A DNA stretch of 64,000 nt from a virus, in the IMG/VR virus record IMGVR_UViG_3300029984_000001, positions 1 to 64,000 of that record; one strand, 5' to 3'. A program made the position numbers and the translations under genes. Shown one piece after another: positions 36,059 to 44,549 of this stretch (its first letter is position 1; each line of letters starts with the position of its first letter). Under the pieces are notes generated by a model, which made no database searches, was not told where the DNA came from, and saw only the letters and a program-made list of their open reading frames with translations.

Positions 36059-37064
36059 TATAATAATAGATGTTATTGGTAAAACAGGTAAAGAAATTGT
36101 TGAAGACATCATAGAATACATAGTTTCTAGTATTAAGAATGTTAGAAACACTAAAAAAGATCCAGACAGTATATACATAGATTATAAAAGATTTCCTACA
36201 GACGATTATTATATTTCAATATTAGGAAGAAAATTAGAAACTATATATTCTGAACAAATTGATGATATAATAAATATTATATGCAATTGGTCTAATGATA
36301 GTGATATATATCATAAACATGGACTAGCATTTAAAACTGGTATTATATTACATGGTGTTCCAGGAACAGGAAAAACCTCGATAGTTAAAGCCTTATCAAC
36401 ATATTTCGCCATGAATATGATTACATTAAATATAGCTTCTATATCTGCTAAAGATTTAATAAAATTTTCTCAACAAATAAGAACAGATGAAAATAAGATA
36501 GTATTATTAGAAGAAATAGATTTAAGAGATTCTGATGAAAAAGATAAAAAAATGCAAGAACTACTAACTCTATTAGATGGGGTTGATGGAGTAAATAATA
36601 TAATATTTATAGCTACTACTAATGATATTGATGGGGTTGATGTACGATTAAAAAGACCAGGAAGGTTTGATAATATAATCGAGATTACAAATATAAATAT
36701 AGATTTAGCTACTAAAATGTGTGAAAGTTTTAAAGTTGATTCTAATATAGTATTAGAAAATTATAATATTAAATTTCCTAATTCAGAAAAATACAATCCA
36801 GCTACATTGCAAGCAGAAATATTAAATGAATATCATAAACAAAAATCAAATATAAATAATATTGTAAATATAGACAATATTAACCTTAAAAATAAATCTA
36901 ATAATAAAACTTCATGTAAAGCTGAATATACACCATCATCTTATATAGGGGAGGTAAATTCGTTTAATATAAATAAGGGAGTAGATAATAAGTGGAATTC
37001 AAACGGACACCGTATTTATGGTTCTGAACCAATATATGATGAAAAGATAATAGCAACTAATTAA
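36042..37064 (+). CDS. BCS1-like AAA+ ATPase, second of three, with asparagine-rich tail
   Basis: 340 residues. ATG 36042 lacks a Shine-Dalgarno and lies within the end of 35711. AAA+ motifs: GIILHGVPGTGKTS (about 101-113), KIVLLEEIDL (Walker B), FIATTNDID (sensor 1) and DVRLKRPGRFDN (arginine finger). After the core there is a 70-residue asparagine/lysine-rich tail absent from the other two copies. It is very close to the 34721 copy in the core, so the trio arose by duplication. Confidence 0.75.
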   Translation: MICTYNIIIDVIGKTGKEIVEDIIEYIVSSIKNVRNTKKDPDSIYIDYKRFPTDDYYISILGRKLETIYSEQIDDIINIICNWSNDSDIYHKHGLAFKTGIILHGVPGTGKTSIVKALSTYFAMNMITLNIASISAKDLIKFSQQIRTDENKIVLLEEIDLRDSDEKDKKMQELLTLLDGVDGVNNIIFIATTNDIDGVDVRLKRPGRFDNIIEITNINIDLATKMCESFKVDSNIVLENYNIKFPNSEKYNPATLQAEILNEYHKQKSNINNIVNIDNINLKNKSNNKTSCKAEYTPSSYIGEVNSFNINKGVDNKWNSNGHRIYGSEPIYDEKIIATN

Positions 37065-37091
37065 TTTTAATTTATAGGAGTGTGTATTAAA

Positions 37092-38252
37092 ATGAATAAT
37101 AAAATATTAAATGTTTTGGTAAAAGAATCTAAACAAATGGCTATCCGTATAATAAGAGATAAAACATCAAAATTAATATCAGATAATAAATACAGAAATT
37201 GTGTGAAAAATGATATACTTTCTAAATTTAGTAGAAATTTAAAATTGATGGGTCATGAAGACAAATTTAAAATTAAATATGTTAGGATTATAAGATGGTT
37301 AATAAAAACTTTTAATATAGAGGATGTGTATATGCTGGATAGATTCAAATCCATTCCATACAAATGTTACACTTTCAAATATAATGGCTCTGTGTTGTAT
37401 ATAGATCATAGCAAAGAAGGGGATAATATATTATTAGATATAAAAATAATAACTATCAAAAAAGAAATAGGTGATAATATATATAAAGAATTAGTAGATA
37501 TATCAGCAGGGTCTCTAGAATGTATTTCGGATTCATCAAATAATTTTATAGCTATGTATAAATGTGATGGTGAAGATATATGTGATAGAATGTTGGTACC
37601 AAAAAGATCATTGGATACTATATTCTCTAATGAATTACCATTAATAATTTCCGATTTAGAAAACTTTATGAGTAAAAAATCTATATTCAAAAAACATCAA
37701 CTTCCATTTAAAACTGGTATATTTTTATATGGGGAACCAGGAACAGGTAAGTCTTCTATCGTAAAAGCCATTGCATCTAATTTTAATATGGATATATTTT
37801 ATATCAATTTAACTGAATTGAATTATGGTCAATTAAAGAATACTGTTAATGATATTAACGGTAGAACTCGCAGAATAAGAACTTCAATAATATTATTAGA
37901 AGAAATTGATCTATCAGAAAATGAAGATAACTCATTCAATGAAAAGAATAAAAAATTAAGTTTATTATTGAATTGGTTAGACGGACAAGAATCACCATCA
38001 GATATAATATTTATAGCTACTACCAATTATATAGATAAAGTTGATGAAAGAATAAAAAGATCTGGTAGATTTGATTATAAATATGAAATAAGTCAATTAG
38101 ACGAAGATCAAGCTTCTAAGATGTGTATGAGTTTTGACATAAATCCTAAAGAGATATTAGAATTAGATGAGTTTAAAGATTGTGTTACATATAGTCCCGC
38201 AAAAGTTCAAGAATATATTTTAAAGAAAATAGTGGTGGGTATAAATGAGTAG
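37092..38252 (+). CDS. BCS1-like AAA+ ATPase, third of three, full-length
   Basis: 386 residues, ATG 37092 with GGAG upstream; the in-frame GTG 37080 is too close. This copy keeps the N-terminal domain and ATPase in one chain: basic helices 1-60, a WLIKT segment, a beta-rich region, then FLYGEPGTGKSS (about 213-220), SIILLEEIDL, FIATTNYID and DERIKRSGRFD. It differs from the other two by a Glu after the first Gly in Walker A (GEPGTGKS). It overlaps the next gene by 8 nt. Confidence 0.8.
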   Translation: MNNKILNVLVKESKQMAIRIIRDKTSKLISDNKYRNCVKNDILSKFSRNLKLMGHEDKFKIKYVRIIRWLIKTFNIEDVYMLDRFKSIPYKCYTFKYNGSVLYIDHSKEGDNILLDIKIITIKKEIGDNIYKELVDISAGSLECISDSSNNFIAMYKCDGEDICDRMLVPKRSLDTIFSNELPLIISDLENFMSKKSIFKKHQLPFKTGIFLYGEPGTGKSSIVKAIASNFNMDIFYINLTELNYGQLKNTVNDINGRTRRIRTSIILLEEIDLSENEDNSFNEKNKKLSLLLNWLDGQESPSDIIFIATTNYIDKVDERIKRSGRFDYKYEISQLDEDQASKMCMSFDINPKEILELDEFKDCVTYSPAKVQEYILKKIVVGINE

Positions 38253-38565
38253 ATTTGAATCACAAGGAATACATACTAGATTATATTACATAATAGAAAG
38301 AAGTGGAGATGTAGATTATAAACTTAGAATAGAATATCTTATGAAAGAATATAATCTAACTCAAGAACAATCGGAGTTTGTTTCTCCAATAAAATATAAC
38401 TTTGAGAAACTTATCAAATCAAATTCAATAGAAGAAATAATGAATCTTTTAGAAAATGAAATAATAGATGAACTCAAAGCAAAAGAAGCATCTCGTATTA
38501 GGGTGCATAATCTTATGTATAATTTAAGAACTATGAATAGAAATAGTAGATTAGGGATGTTTTAA
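38245..38565 (+). CDS. Hypothetical protein, 106 aa, co-transcribed with AAA+ gene
   Basis: ATG 38245 overlaps the end of the third AAA+ gene. Helical with balanced charge (YLMKEYNLTQEQSEF; IEEIMNLLENEIIDELKAKE), ending with a basic segment. Position suggests a partner or substrate adaptor of the AAA+ proteins, which is inference from context only. Confidence 0.7.
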   Translation: MSRFESQGIHTRLYYIIERSGDVDYKLRIEYLMKEYNLTQEQSEFVSPIKYNFEKLIKSNSIEEIMNLLENEIIDELKAKEASRIRVHNLMYNLRTMNRNSRLGMF

Positions 38566-38568
38566 TTA

Positions 38569-38597
38569 GAGAGGGACTTAGTTCCCTCTTTTTATTT
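38569..38597 (+). terminator. Rho-independent terminator
   Basis: GAGAGGGA / TTCCCTCTTT hairpin with a CTTAG loop, then TTATTTTAT; closes the AAA+ operon. Confidence 0.8.
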
Positions 38598-38623
38598 TAT
38601 ATTTTTAATAAGGGGAGATTAAA

Positions 38624-38887
38624 ATGAATATATTAAAATATAAAAGATTATTAAATCTTAGGAAAAGTGAAGAAACAATGTTATTTTACATGATATTAAC
38701 ACGTGGAGATAAAAGTGTAAGAGAAATAATAAAAATATCTGGAATTAATTATAAAAGAGCATGGTATATATTAGAAAAATGGATTGGTAGAGGGATATAT
38801 AATTGTGGTGTATCCTTGGATATGGGATGGTTAGAATTAGAAAAATTGCCTGCTGATTTTAATATAATAAAGGAGAAAATGATATGA
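38624..38887 (+). CDS. Possible winged-helix DNA-binding protein, 87 aa
   Basis: ATG 38624 behind AAGGGGAG. Residues about 22-62 (LTRGDKSVREIIKISGINYK followed by RAWYILEKWIGRG) look like a helix-turn-helix of winged-helix type: SVREIIKISGI as the first helices and KRAWYILEKW as the recognition helix. Its stop overlaps the next start (ATGA). A transcription or regulatory role is likely but unproven. Confidence 0.65.
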   Translation: MNILKYKRLLNLRKSEETMLFYMILTRGDKSVREIIKISGINYKRAWYILEKWIGRGIYNCGVSLDMGWLELEKLPADFNIIKEKMI

Positions 38888-39753
38888 AATTTAATTTAAA
38901 TTTTGATAATATAATAAAGATTGAAAACTTAAGAGGAGAATTTGAAATTAAACATACTAAATATTTAAGGGATGACAGAAAATTTGAGTATAATGAAGAC
39001 AATGGTGAAGAATCAATATTATTAAATTATGAGGAATATAAAGAAATAACAAAAGATAATAATAAGATTAAAAATATTAAGAAATATAAGACAATAATAG
39101 ATAAATTTGAATTAATTGGCTTTAATAATAATTATATAATAAATATACCAGTTACAAAAGATAAAGAATTATTAATCATTACCATATGGAAATATCCTTT
39201 AAAAAATAATAAAGATGAAATATTTTGTGATAGTCTTATAGTTAAATATTATAATTATAATGGAAAATTTATAATATATATTAAGGATAAATATTTTATG
39301 GATGATAAATCTGAATTTATTATAAAAGATTCTTTAGGGAGAATATATGAATTAAAAATATCTAAAGAAATGGAATATAATAAGAACTCTATATGTAAAA
39401 CAGTAAATGATAATTATGATCCTATATATCTAATATCATCTAACGGTGAACTAGAAGTAGTATCAGTTGATGTATTACATAAAGAAAATAATTTTGTTGA
39501 ATTATATATGATAAATCCAGATCTACCAATGTTTTTATCCCTTATATATACAAATAATGATAAATTATTCTCTAGTTTAATATCATTGAAAATTAAAGAT
39601 ATAACCATAAATTTACCAGATGAATATGAATTAGAAAATGGAGTTAAATATTATTATATAGAATCAGATATCATGTTTGATGATATCTATGTAAATAATT
39701 TACTGAATGAAGAGTTTGTAATATTTAATAAAAATAAACCTAGATTAATATAA
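38884..39753 (+). CDS. Hypothetical beta-rich protein, 289 aa
   Basis: ATG 38884 within the ATGA overlap with the preceding gene; AAGGAG just upstream serves it. Predicted mostly beta strands separated by Asn/Lys/Asp-rich turns (YNEDNGEESILLNYEEYKEI). No membrane segment, no catalytic motif. Possibly a virion or binding protein; not recognised. Confidence 0.75.
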   Translation: MKFNLNFDNIIKIENLRGEFEIKHTKYLRDDRKFEYNEDNGEESILLNYEEYKEITKDNNKIKNIKKYKTIIDKFELIGFNNNYIINIPVTKDKELLIITIWKYPLKNNKDEIFCDSLIVKYYNYNGKFIIYIKDKYFMDDKSEFIIKDSLGRIYELKISKEMEYNKNSICKTVNDNYDPIYLISSNGELEVVSVDVLHKENNFVELYMINPDLPMFLSLIYTNNDKLFSSLISLKIKDITINLPDEYELENGVKYYYIESDIMFDDIYVNNLLNEEFVIFNKNKPRLI

Positions 39754-39777
39754 CAAAATTAAAAGGAGAATGATAAT

Positions 39778-40587
39778 ATGAAAAACTTTATGAAAAGAGA
39801 TAAAGAAATAAATATTGAAATATCAAATCAATTAGAAAGCAATTCTAACCAATATTTTAACACTCAACCAGTTCAATTTCCAATAACAAATAATCCTTAT
39901 GAATTATGTATGAGTAATATTATATCAACTGAAGATGATATATTAACTGATGTATCTACCAGAAATAGAATGTTAAATAATGATTTTGTAATGACAAAAG
40001 TTAAAAATATTATGACGCTATCACATTTAAATTATTGTAATGTAAAAATGGTTGCAGAATACTTTGAAGTCCCAGAGGATACTATAAATACTGTTATAAA
40101 AAGAAATAGAGATGAACTTCTACAAAATGGAATGAAAATATTATCTGGTTCTGATATTAAAAATATGATTAATTCTGTGTATGAAGATATGGAACCTTTA
40201 GTAGAGTTCGAAATGAACTCTACTAAAATAATTAATATGAAAGGATATTTCATATACAATAATCAAAGATTTGCAAATAATAGCAACATACTTTTAAACA
40301 AAAGATCTATATTAAATATAGCGATGTTGTTAAGAGACTCTATAATAGCTCAACGAATTAGAAAAGAATTATTAGATATAGAAGAAAATCAAAATGATAG
40401 AAGAATAGAACAGGAACAACATGATTATAATAATTATAACAATAAGAGATTATATGATGAGCTTATAGAAAATAGAAAACAAATAAAAGAAATTAGCCTA
40501 GCTCAATCTTATTTAGATTATTTATTTTCTATAAATAAATTAGATATTTCAGATTATGAAAAATATAAAAATAATTATAACAAATAA
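39778..40587 (+). CDS. Antirepressor-like DNA-binding protein with the KxFMxR start
   Basis: 269 residues, ATG 39778 behind AAAAGGAG. Begins MKNFMKRDKEI, the short motif shared with four other proteins. Residues about 85-120 (YCNVKMVAEYFEVPEDTINT then VIKRNRDEL) form a helix-turn-helix as in phage antirepressor-type regulators. LLNKRSILNIAMLLRDSIIA near 165-185 resembles the conserved AILxxAMLLxDS segment of such proteins. The C-terminal part is a coiled coil. It probably regulates phage or host transcription. Confidence 0.6.
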   Translation: MKNFMKRDKEINIEISNQLESNSNQYFNTQPVQFPITNNPYELCMSNIISTEDDILTDVSTRNRMLNNDFVMTKVKNIMTLSHLNYCNVKMVAEYFEVPEDTINTVIKRNRDELLQNGMKILSGSDIKNMINSVYEDMEPLVEFEMNSTKIINMKGYFIYNNQRFANNSNILLNKRSILNIAMLLRDSIIAQRIRKELLDIEENQNDRRIEQEQHDYNNYNNKRLYDELIENRKQIKEISLAQSYLDYLFSINKLDISDYEKYKNNYNK

Positions 40588-40589
40588 TC

Positions 40590-40622
40590 AAAGAGAGGGG
40601 ATAATTCTCCTCTTTCTTTTTT
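40590..40622 (+). terminator. Rho-independent terminator
   Basis: AAAGAGAGGGGA / TCTCCTCTTT hairpin (one bulge) followed by CTTTTTT. Confidence 0.75.
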
Positions 40623-40637
40623 GTAAAAATACTTTAT

Positions 40638-40660
40638 TATAATTGTATATTATATTTATG
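40638..40660 (+). promoter_or_regulatory. Candidate phage promoter (conserved motif)
   Basis: TATAATTGTATATTATATTT then ATG, a full match of the G-variant, 39 nt before the ATG at 40699. Confidence 0.7.
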
Positions 40661-40698
40661 AATAAACAATATAAATTATTTTAAAGGAGCGTATTAAT

Positions 40699-41208
40699 AT
40701 GGTATTTATAAAAACATTAAAACATTATATGAGTAAAAAACCAATAGTAGTAGATGAGAAAGTTACAGAAGATTGTATAGAATTTATAGGTCTTGTACTA
40801 CCAAAGATTAAAGAATATTTAAATATAGAATCAGCCCCATTTATCCAATTATGTACATCATTTGACTTACCTACTGTTTATGGGTTATATAAATTCGATA
40901 CAAAAGAATTGTTTATATGTCCTTATGAATTAGCTAAACTTTTTAAACTCAAAAACTATGGTGAATTATTCCTTAATATTACTGCTGCGATAGTGCATGA
41001 ATTAACCCATTATAAACAAGATATAGAAGGTAGATATTCACAAGAGAAATTCTTAAATGAATATACAACTATAACCAATTTAGAAGGTTACATGGACCAA
41101 GATATAGAGAAAGAAGCCTATAGTAATCAATTTGATTTTACTAAAATTAATAGGATGTATATCTATACATTAGCTGGTATAGTTCTTAATAGAAGATTAA
41201 AAAAGTAA
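40699..41208 (+). CDS. Zincin-like metallopeptidase-type protein (HELTH)
   Basis: 169 residues, ATG 40699 behind AAAGGAG. TAAIVHELTHYKQDIEG holds His100-Glu101-x2-His104. A downstream acidic candidate for the third ligand is in DQDIEKEAYSNQFDF, about 40 residues later, a classic gluzincin-like spacing. The N-terminus contains KTLKHYMSKKPIV, a looser version of the KxFMxR start motif. The most complete of the three HExxH proteins here. Substrate unknown. Confidence 0.65.
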   Translation: MVFIKTLKHYMSKKPIVVDEKVTEDCIEFIGLVLPKIKEYLNIESAPFIQLCTSFDLPTVYGLYKFDTKELFICPYELAKLFKLKNYGELFLNITAAIVHELTHYKQDIEGRYSQEKFLNEYTTITNLEGYMDQDIEKEAYSNQFDFTKINRMYIYTLAGIVLNRRLKK

Positions 41209-41221
41209 GGAGTGAAAATAA

Positions 41222-41776
41222 ATGAAAAAATATAAATCAAAAAAGGAATTTAAATCTGATTTATTAAATCTTTCTGCTATAGAAATATATAAAAATGTAT
41301 TAGCAGGTAAATATATAAAAAGATTTCCAACAGATTTTTGGAAAAAACCAGAAGCTTTAGATAACGCTAATAAAATTATTATATATTTAATAGAAGAAAA
41401 ATTAAAACTTACAGATGATGAATTGAAAAAAGAATTATCAGCTGAAATGTTTAAAGATACAAGATTATATAGCATGTTGCATGATAAATTTAATAATTCT
41501 CCATATGATGCTATAAATTCAGCTTATCCAAATAAATTTAAACGATGGGAATTTAATAGAGTAGCTAATAACTATTGGGACAAAGAAACTTCTAAAGAAG
41601 CTGTGATATGGTTAATAGAAGAAAAATTAAAACTTAATATTAAGGATATAAAAAATATTAGCAATTTAGCTAATTTATTTATAGACAATGGTTTAATAGG
41701 AATGGTTTCTTCGGTTTTCAATGGATCTACATATGATGCAATTAATAATGCATATCCAAATACATTTAAAAAATAG
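41222..41776 (+). CDS. Two-repeat helical protein (DUF4046-like modules)
   Basis: 184 residues, ATG 41222 behind AAGGAG. Two similar modules: each has WLIEEKLKL (YLIEEKLKL in the first), then an Asn/Asp linker, then F/L-x-G/S-M followed by S-x-YDAIN-x-AYPN-x-FK. The pattern resembles the repeat called DUF4046 in Bacillus and its phages (recollection). Such repeats are usually accessory modules; no catalytic motif is present. Confidence 0.7.
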   Translation: MKKYKSKKEFKSDLLNLSAIEIYKNVLAGKYIKRFPTDFWKKPEALDNANKIIIYLIEEKLKLTDDELKKELSAEMFKDTRLYSMLHDKFNNSPYDAINSAYPNKFKRWEFNRVANNYWDKETSKEAVIWLIEEKLKLNIKDIKNISNLANLFIDNGLIGMVSSVFNGSTYDAINNAYPNTFKK

Positions 41777-41803
41777 AGGGCTTTAATTAGCCTTTTATTT
41801 TTT
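41776..41803 (+). terminator. Rho-independent terminator
   Basis: AGAGGGCT / AGCCTTTT hairpin with a TTAATT loop and ATTTTTT tail. Confidence 0.75.
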
Positions 41804-41808
41804 ATCAA

Positions 41809-41837
41809 AACATATCAATAAAAGGAGTTGATATGTT
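41809..41837 (+). promoter_or_regulatory. Hairpin that presents the ribosome-binding site of the next gene
   Basis: Perfect 10-bp inverted repeat AACATATCAA (41809-41818) / TTGATATGTT (41828-41837). The 9-nt loop TAAAAGGAG contains the Shine-Dalgarno and the ATG at 41838 abuts the stem. It cannot be a terminator (no T tail). It could control initiation at the next gene by folding or by binding a protein. Confidence 0.65.
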
Positions 41838-42662
41838 ATGCGAGACCCGTATGAAATTAAGGAGATTTTATTTGACAATGATCCTAATCCTTCACATGTT
41901 CATAAAATACCATCTGTACCTAAATTTGACGTAGATGATTATGATTTAATGAATGAAAAAGAATTCTCAAAATACATGGGTAACATAGAAAAAATATGCC
42001 GTGGTTCATTTGAGTATAGACAACTAACTAATTATCTAAGAGATAATATGGATATGAATAAATGTGCTTTCATGCAAAATGTTTCCAATGAGAATAATTA
42101 TAAGATCAAAATCCATATTCATCATGAACCTTTTACTTTATATGATATTACTAGAACAATCTATAATAAACGTGTTAGAATGAGACATTCTATAAATGAG
42201 AATTTAGTAGCAGAAGAAGTAATGTATCTACATTATTCTTTATTAGTGGGATTAGTCCCATTATCAGAAACTGTTCATGAATTGGTACATGGTAATTATT
42301 TATTTGTGCCTATGGATAAAGTATTTGGGAATATAGAAAGATTTATAGGAATGTATGAACCTTATTTTGAACCAGAAACCAGACTACTATTAGATAAAAT
42401 AAGAAAATATACTTCTGTATATAATTCAGACTTAGCAAAGAATATAAGATTAATTGAAAGAAATTATTTATATTTAGATATGACAGATGTGTACCAATTA
42501 CCAACTTATGATTCTATTGTAGAAAAAATGAATCAAAGAATTGATACTTTGAGACAACAAGAATCATCTCCTGTTATAGAATTAAAATTAGGAGATAGAG
42601 ATTTATATGATAGAAAAGTATTTATGGTAAGAGATAAACCAAAGAACTTACAAGTAATTTAA
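41838..42662 (+). CDS. HNH-like paralogue pair member, 274 aa
   Basis: ATG 41838 immediately follows the hairpin described above. MNKCAFMQNVSNENNYKIKI leads to HIHHEPFTLYDITRTI, and LVGLVPLSETVHELVHGNYL follows some 50 residues later. The HH ... LVPLSxxxHxLxH layout resembles an HNH nuclease core (xxHHxxxLxxxxxH ... NLVPLCxxCHxxIH). The minus-strand protein at 52460 shares the same segments. Nuclease activity is inferred; without metal-site checks it could equally be a structural fold. Confidence 0.65.
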   Translation: MRDPYEIKEILFDNDPNPSHVHKIPSVPKFDVDDYDLMNEKEFSKYMGNIEKICRGSFEYRQLTNYLRDNMDMNKCAFMQNVSNENNYKIKIHIHHEPFTLYDITRTIYNKRVRMRHSINENLVAEEVMYLHYSLLVGLVPLSETVHELVHGNYLFVPMDKVFGNIERFIGMYEPYFEPETRLLLDKIRKYTSVYNSDLAKNIRLIERNYLYLDMTDVYQLPTYDSIVEKMNQRIDTLRQQESSPVIELKLGDRDLYDRKVFMVRDKPKNLQVI

Positions 42663-42681
42663 AATATAAGGAGGACTAAGA

Positions 42682-43191
42682 ATGTTAAATGATAAGACTT
42701 TAAGTATTATGCAAGAATGTGCTAGTATTGATACAAATAACTATAAACATATGTCAGAACAAAGTATTGATTCTGATATAGAACAATTCTTTTCTGAATG
42801 TACAGAAATGCCAGAGGAATTTATATATAGAGTAGAGGATATTCCTGTACAAGAGAGAGTAACTTCAATTGGTACAGAAAATTATGTAGATTATAATGAT
42901 ATATATAATCTATCAGAATATTGTGATTGTACTATTAAAGAAGCTCTAGATAAAGTTTGTCAACTTGAGGAAAATGTATCAGTAGGAATGAATTTGTCTA
43001 ATACTTATCTGGTATTTGATGAAAAAGCTTCTATACTTAAATCTTTAAAGAAAAAAGGTAAAGAAGAAAAAGAGAAGATAAAGAAAACTATTGATGATAT
43101 AAAAGAAAAAGGTATTAAAGTAACAACAAAGAATTCTACATCAAAAACTAAGTGTAAGAAATGTGGTAAGAAGAAATGTGAATGTAAATAA
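42682..43191 (+). CDS. Hypothetical protein with a zinc-knuckle tail, 169 aa
   Basis: ATG 42682 behind AGGAGG. Acidic N-terminal half, then a lysine-rich helix (LKKKGKEEKEKIKKTIDDIK) and a C-terminal C-x2-C-x4-C-x-C (CKKCGKKKCEC). The basic tail with cysteines suggests nucleic-acid binding. It shares its operon with 41838 and ends at a terminator. Not recognised. Confidence 0.7.
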   Translation: MLNDKTLSIMQECASIDTNNYKHMSEQSIDSDIEQFFSECTEMPEEFIYRVEDIPVQERVTSIGTENYVDYNDIYNLSEYCDCTIKEALDKVCQLEENVSVGMNLSNTYLVFDEKASILKSLKKKGKEEKEKIKKTIDDIKEKGIKVTTKNSTSKTKCKKCGKKKCECK

Positions 43192-43251
43192 ATACAACAA
43201 ATATAACTATAAATTGATAAAAAACATCTTAATTTAATACACACTCAATTT

Positions 43252-43280
43252 GAGATAGCTTAGGCTATCTCTATTTTTTA
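43252..43280 (+). terminator. Rho-independent terminator
   Basis: GAGATAGC / GCTATCTC perfect stem with a TTAG loop and TATTTTTT tail. Confidence 0.8.
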
Positions 43281-43310
43281 ATGAGAAAGGGATAGGTATA
43301 TAATTATATT

Positions 43311-43333
43311 TATAGTTATATATTATATAGATG
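43311..43333 (+). promoter_or_regulatory. Candidate phage promoter (conserved motif)
   Basis: TATAGTTATATATTATAT then AGATG. The ATG here (43331) is in frame with the next gene but belongs to the motif. Confidence 0.7.
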
Positions 43334-43354
43334 TACAAAGGGGGAATGTATTAT

Positions 43355-44071
43355 ATGAAGGATTTAATTGTAGATGAAATTTTTAATCCTTATACTTTAA
43401 ATGTGTTTACAGATGCTTCTGTAAAAATGGTAGGAAACTATTTTATAGCATGCCCAGGTGCAGTCGCAGTCACCACGTTCAATGGTTTGCCTTATATTTG
43501 TAATCAACAAGCATATTTATCTTATGATTCTACTAATAACTCTGGAGAAATACAAGCAGTAAGATTAGGAATTTTTCTTGCTAATATGTATAAATATAGA
43601 TTTAGAGTTATAAATCTATTTGCCGATTCTAATATATGTATATCAGGATTAAATGTATGGTTAGATTCATGGATAAAGAATGCTAAAAATGGATCATTTG
43701 TAAATAGTTCTAGAAAACCTGTAGAAAATCAAGATACATTTAAAAACATAATCGATGACATAATTACCAATCAACTCTACATAAATTTCTATCATCAAAA
43801 AGGACATGTTGATGTAAAGAATAAAGATTCAGTAGACAACGCTATTAATGTATTTAGAACAATAAACAATATAAACCCTTCTACTAATTTAATAGAAAAT
43901 CTATCTAAGTATAACAATGAAGTAGATATAATGACAAAAGTTTATTTAGATAATGTAGAGAAAAGTTTAATAGGTATGAAAACTGAAAAAATGGTTTATA
44001 GAGACTTCTATAATAATAAACAAGGTTTAGAACAATTTAGAAATATAACAAATCAATTTAAGAAAGGATGA
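43355..44071 (+). CDS. Type I ribonuclease H
   Basis: 238 residues; ATG 43355 is preferred to the in-frame ATG at 43331, which lies in the promoter-like motif, and has GGGGG 15 nt upstream. Catalytic residues of RNase HI are visible: Asp20 in VFTDAS, Glu65 in NNSGEIQAV, Asp91 in LFADSN, a later HQKGHVD histidine and NNEVD aspartate. An insertion before the last two motifs and a C-terminal extension of about 55 residues make it longer than bacterial RNase HI. It would remove RNA from RNA-DNA hybrids in phage replication. Confidence 0.85.
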   Translation: MKDLIVDEIFNPYTLNVFTDASVKMVGNYFIACPGAVAVTTFNGLPYICNQQAYLSYDSTNNSGEIQAVRLGIFLANMYKYRFRVINLFADSNICISGLNVWLDSWIKNAKNGSFVNSSRKPVENQDTFKNIIDDIITNQLYINFYHQKGHVDVKNKDSVDNAINVFRTINNINPSTNLIENLSKYNNEVDIMTKVYLDNVEKSLIGMKTEKMVYRDFYNNKQGLEQFRNITNQFKKG

Positions 44072-44078
44072 ATAAACA

Positions 44079-44522
44079 ATGTATAATGATAATAATTATC
44101 TACCATCACAATATGACATTGGAATACAACAACCAAATCTAATAAGATTACCATGGCAAGAGGAACAAAACTTACAAGGATTATCTCCAAAATATAATAA
44201 TCATCTAGATGATAATGATTATGTTCCTAGTAAACAAAGATCTGTTAATGTTACAAATTATTCTAATACATATCTAAAGAGATTAAACTTTAGAAAAGAA
44301 CTTACAGATTTTATATCAGCTTTAAATAATTTACCTTCGATTCAATCTAATAATATAATAGAAATAACTGATAAGGTTTTAACTAATATTTACTTTGAAG
44401 AGCAGTTAGACAAATCTAATTCAGATATTTTATCAGAATCAATAAAAATAGAATTGAATAGGTTGAATATAATTGTAGATATTAATTCTATAAAAAACTT
44501 AGTTACTAAATATTTTCAATAA
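44079..44522 (+). CDS. Hypothetical protein, 147 aa
   Basis: ATG 44079 behind GAAAGGATG. N-terminal 65 residues are low-complexity (Asn, Gln, Tyr, Pro: SQYDIGIQQPNLIRLPWQEE); the C-terminal half is helical. This layout is shared by several proteins in the block 44079-47355 and suggests a structural or scaffold-associated role (inference). Starts 7 nt after RNase H. Confidence 0.75.
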   Translation: MYNDNNYLPSQYDIGIQQPNLIRLPWQEEQNLQGLSPKYNNHLDDNDYVPSKQRSVNVTNYSNTYLKRLNFRKELTDFISALNNLPSIQSNNIIEITDKVLTNIYFEEQLDKSNSDILSESIKIELNRLNIIVDINSIKNLVTKYFQ

Positions 44523-44549
44523 AAATTTTATAATAGAGGAGAATGAAAA

